Shown here piece by piece: positions 5,953 to 7,388 of a stretch of 7,388 nucleotides of DNA. Position 1 is the stretch's first letter; each line of letters starts with the position of its first letter. Source of the stretch: Methanomethylovorans sp. PtaU1.Bin073 (GTDB taxonomy: Archaea > Halobacteriota > Methanosarcinia > Methanosarcinales > Methanosarcinaceae). Position numbers and translations under genes: made by a program. The notes below the pieces were generated by a model that worked only from the letters and a program-made list of their open reading frames with translations, was not told the DNA's origin and ran no database searches. Where the stretch lies: the NCBI GenBank assembly GCA_002067265.1, contig MVQW01000063.1, forward strand, positions 1 to 7,388, in the 5' to 3' direction.

Positions 5953-5990
5953 GATGATTATCATGGATGATGATTATCATGGATGATGAT
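5953..5990 (+). repeat. 16-bp tandem duplication across a start site
   Basis: GATGATTATCATGGAT occurs twice head to tail (5953-5968 and 5969-5984), followed by a six-base partial third copy. Each unit contains a weak SD-like GATGAT and an ATG 4 bases later. The unit is not a multiple of three, so the upstream ATG (5963) is in a different frame and stops after seven codons, while the downstream ATG (5979) opens the gene. Confidence 0.9.
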
Positions 5991-6419
5991 ATAAATGACA
6001 GGAACAGTAATTTACCTCTCACTGAAAGTGAAAGGAAAGAGCTTCTTAAGGGATTAAGGGCTCGTCTTTTCTGGGTGGGAGAAAAGATACCTTATTTTGT
6101 GGAGATAAATGGAACAAAATGCAGGCCCCACGACAGAGTATGGGACTTGATCAATAAGGAAACATTATCAGATGATGAAAAGAAGCAGATAGAAAAATGC
6201 ATTGATGTACTTAACGAAAAGGAAAGGGTAGATGAACTTGAGCTGGAAACTAAAGAAATGACCCGTGAAGAGGCCAAAACTCTTTCTGATGAGACTGCCG
6301 GGTTGTTGCGTGCAATAATGGATCTTCGAGAGATAGAAGAAGGGATCTCTAAAAAAAAGGAAAAAGAGTTTCATGAGATGTTTCAACGCAAAGGACAGAA
6401 GAGATACGCAGATGGTTGA
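5979..6419 (+). CDS. Conserved hypothetical protein, DUF5788-like
   Basis: A 146-residue, highly charged, helical cytosolic protein with no signal peptide or membrane segment. The core LTESERKELLKGLRARLFWVGEKIP (14-38) followed by VWDLINKETLSDDEK resembles what I recall of DUF5788, an archaeal family of unknown function. This match is from memory and untested. Residues 63-132 are rich in Glu and Lys with a helix-forming pattern that could make a coiled coil. I start it at 5979, the ATG in the second copy of the duplicated start region. In-frame ATGs at 5967 and 5970 would add up to four residues that come from the duplication itself. It follows the ferredoxin terminator, so is probably its own unit; a weak TATA-like CTTTATAG (5945-5952) about 27 bases upstream would suit a leaderless transcript. 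No function can be assigned. Confidence 0.7.
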   Translation: MDDDINDRNSNLPLTESERKELLKGLRARLFWVGEKIPYFVEINGTKCRPHDRVWDLINKETLSDDEKKQIEKCIDVLNEKERVDELELETKEMTREEAKTLSDETAGLLRAIMDLREIEEGISKKKEKEFHEMFQRKGQKRYADG

Positions 6420-6540
6420 ATTTCTTGAAGGAAGCCAAGAAAAAATAAGTTTTTAACTAACAAAGCAATATTGTGACATTTCTTAAATATGGGGCAGTAG
6501 CTTGTACTCAGGCTTTACTAGTGAAGATAAGTGCTGAATT

Positions 6541-6550
6541 GGATCGATCC
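6541..6550. promoter_or_regulatory. 10-base perfect palindrome at the start of the 90-residue gene
   Basis: GGATCGATCC sits two bases before the ATG at 6553, where the ribosome binding site should be. It may be an operator, or fold and hide the initiation region. No other SD is close, though GTGA occurs at 6521-6524. A TATA-like CTTAAATAT lies near 6482-6490. Confidence 0.35.
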
Positions 6551-6552
6551 GT

Positions 6553-6825
6553 ATGGCAGAGAATATCCCGGAATATATCGTAAATGAGCTTCAGTTTGCC
6601 TGTCAGCTGCATGAACAGGCAGTCTGCGACCATGATAAATGCAGGGAATTCAGTGAAAATTTATCCGAGCTTCTGATTAGACTTGAGGATATGGAGTTCT
6701 ACCGGTTGGCTGACAGATTAATGAGTGTTCTGCTTAACTGTAAACCGAAAGAAGCGTCTCATTGTGATAAAGCAAATCTTGTGGGGGAGATGTTAAAAGA
6801 GATAACAAAAGAGATGCATAAGTAG
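6553..6825 (+). CDS. Small hypothetical protein, Cys/His-containing
   Basis: A 90-residue acidic, mostly helical protein I do not recognise. It has six cysteines (17, 25, 31, 66 and 75 among them, in segments such as CQLHEQAVCDHDKC and HCDKA) with nearby histidines, which would permit metal binding, but the spacing matches no zinc or Fe-S motif I know. There is no signal peptide or transmembrane segment. Codon use looks like that of the higher-GC neighbours and the frame is open throughout, which supports a real gene. The ATG at 6553 is the first in frame after a stop-rich spacer. A T run after the stop suggests a single-gene transcript. Its neighbour upstream is another small uncharacterised protein and an insertion sequence follows. 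Confidence 0.6.
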   Translation: MAENIPEYIVNELQFACQLHEQAVCDHDKCREFSENLSELLIRLEDMEFYRLADRLMSVLLNCKPKEASHCDKANLVGEMLKEITKEMHK

Positions 6826-6848
6826 CTGGAAATGATGTTTTCATTCAG

Positions 6849-6854
6849 TTTTTT
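6849..6854 (+). terminator. Oligo-T terminator after the 90-residue gene
   Basis: Six T in a row, 23 bases after the stop codon, with a TTTT run at 6838-6841 just before. A bulged stem-loop follows: AGAGATGAA (6861-6869) pairs with TTC (6874-6876) and ATCTCT (6878-6883), with one unpaired G. It may reinforce termination or block read-through towards the insertion sequence. Confidence 0.4.
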
Positions 6855-6924
6855 AACCTAAGAGATGAAATGCTTCGATCTCTGCGGTTTCGGCAGTGTA
6901 TCTAAAATGCTGTAAAATATGATA

Positions 6925-6970
6925 GTCCTGTACCTAATTAGAATTTGCTATAACTAGGAAGGTACAGGAC
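6925..6970 (+). promoter_or_regulatory. Hairpin covering the transposase translation start
   Basis: GTCCTGTACCT (6925-6935) and AGGTACAGGAC (6960-6970) are perfect 11-base arms around a 24-base loop. The 3' arm ends one base before the ATG and includes part of the SD-like AGGAAGGT (6956-6963). A transcript entering from outside would fold over the start, which is how several insertion sequences limit transposase synthesis; a promoter inside the loop would escape it. Confidence 0.65.
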
Positions 6971-6971
6971 C

Positions 6972-7388
6972 ATGAATCTATATGACCTGTTAGAAGATTA
7001 TTTTGTCGATAGTGAAGATGCTGTAAGAAAAGTCATAACCTGGTTCTTGAACCAGGTTATGGAATTTGAGGCCTTACAGCAGTCTGGTGCAGAAAAATAT
7101 GAAAGGAATGATAGCAGGAAAGCTCAAAGAAACGGCTATAGAAAACGATCACTGACAACCAGAAATGGAACACTTGAACTATTGAAACCTCAGTTACGTG
7201 ATGTTCCATTTCAGACTCAAGTCTTTGAAAGATACTCCAGAACTGAAAAAGCATTAGCAAAAGCTATAATGGAATCTTATATGCAAGGAGTGTCTACCAG
7301 AAGAATAAAGCACATCATCTCTCAGCTAGGAATTGAGAACATCTCTGCTTCCAGAGTATCAAGGATCGCTCAGGAACTGGATGAGAAG
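6972..7388 (+). CDS. IS256-family (mutator-type) transposase, N-terminal part
   Basis: The first 139 codons of a DDE transposase, which cuts and joins the element's ends; the family is about 400 residues, so the catalytic Asp, Asp and Glu lie beyond the window. Family features visible are an N-terminal helical region, the RNGYRKRSLTTRNGTLEL block (near 56-73), the LRDVPFQTQVFERYSRTEKAL region, and the ESYMQGVSTRRIKHIISQLG segment (about 102-121) followed by ISASRVSRIAQELDE, the helix-turn-helix-like DNA-binding part. The frame is open to the last base with no stop or frameshift, so the visible part looks intact. The ATG at 6972 directly follows the start-site hairpin. A 28-base palindrome lies within codons 21-30. 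Expression is probably held down by the two hairpins. Confidence 0.92.
   Translation, partial: MNLYDLLEDYFVDSEDAVRKVITWFLNQVMEFEALQQSGAEKYERNDSRKAQRNGYRKRSLTTRNGTLELLKPQLRDVPFQTQVFERYSRTEKALAKAIMESYMQGVSTRRIKHIISQLGIENISASRVSRIAQELDEK
7034..7061. repeat. 28-base near-perfect palindrome inside the transposase gene
   Basis: CATAACCTGGTTC (7034-7046) and GAACCAGGTTATG (7049-7061) are perfect 13-base arms separated by TT. In mRNA the centre would form a CUUG tetraloop on a 12-bp stem. It sits in codons 21-30, encoding ITWFLNQVM. Confidence 0.95.

Larger units (their letters stand above)
6892..7388 (+). mobile_element. IS256-family insertion sequence, left part only
   Basis: The element is identified by its transposase. 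Its right end is outside the window. The left end is not proven: GGCAGTGT then AAAA from 6892 resembles IS256-type terminal repeats as I remember them, but with no right end or target duplication to compare, it could differ by tens of bases. The minimum supported extent is 6925 onward. Confidence 0.7.

Noticed and set aside
5963..5986. ATG at 5963 as the start of the DUF5788-like gene
   Set aside because: This frame stops after seven codons because of the 16-bp duplication. The conserved protein is in the frame of 5979.
1..7388. CRISPR array, tRNA or rRNA
   Set aside because: No regularly spaced repeats and no tRNA- or rRNA-like sequence were seen on either strand; the only tandem repeat is the 16-bp duplication at 5953.

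Overview
The window reads as chromosomal DNA of a methanogenic archaeon, most likely of the Methanosarcinales. The signs are a soluble relative of the methanogen-specific methyltransferase subunit MtrA, a radical SAM protein of the archaeal tetraether-lipid (MJ0619/Tes) type, archaeal BRE/TATA promoter elements, GGTGA-type ribosome binding sites and oligo-T terminators. I cannot name the genus. All genes I can support are on the + strand.

Layout. 7-339: a small carboxymuconolactone decarboxylase/AhpD-like protein with an altered active-site motif. 471-1043: an MtrA-like corrinoid protein that keeps the cobalt-ligating histidine but has no membrane anchor. 1175-2356: a GT4-type glycosyltransferase. 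2360-2500: a decayed copy of the N-terminus of the next gene. 2611-4134: the intact Tes-like radical SAM enzyme. 4226-5377: a very AT-rich geranylgeranyl reductase-family flavoprotein. 5531-5890: a 2[4Fe-4S] ferredoxin with a clear promoter. 5979-6419 and 6553-6825: two small uncharacterised cytosolic proteins, the first with a 16-bp tandem duplication across its start. 6972 to the end: the N-terminal third of an IS256-family transposase, cut by the window edge and carrying two strong inverted repeats.

How the genes fit together. The most coherent unit is 2611-5890: radical SAM tetraether synthase-like enzyme, isoprenoid-chain reductase and low-potential ferredoxin. From memory, the M. acetivorans genes MA1484-MA1486 are a geranylgeranyl reductase, its ferredoxin and Tes, so this looks like a version of that membrane-lipid cluster. 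The two redox enzymes would act on archaeal phospholipid chains and the ferredoxin could feed both. The upstream glycosyltransferase could add a sugar headgroup, but that is only a guess from position. Two things make this version unusual: the reductase differs sharply in base composition from its neighbours, suggesting replacement by a foreign copy, and a degenerate second copy of the radical SAM N-terminus lies just upstream.

The ends look more ordinary: a partner-less MtrA-like protein on the left and an insertion sequence on the right.
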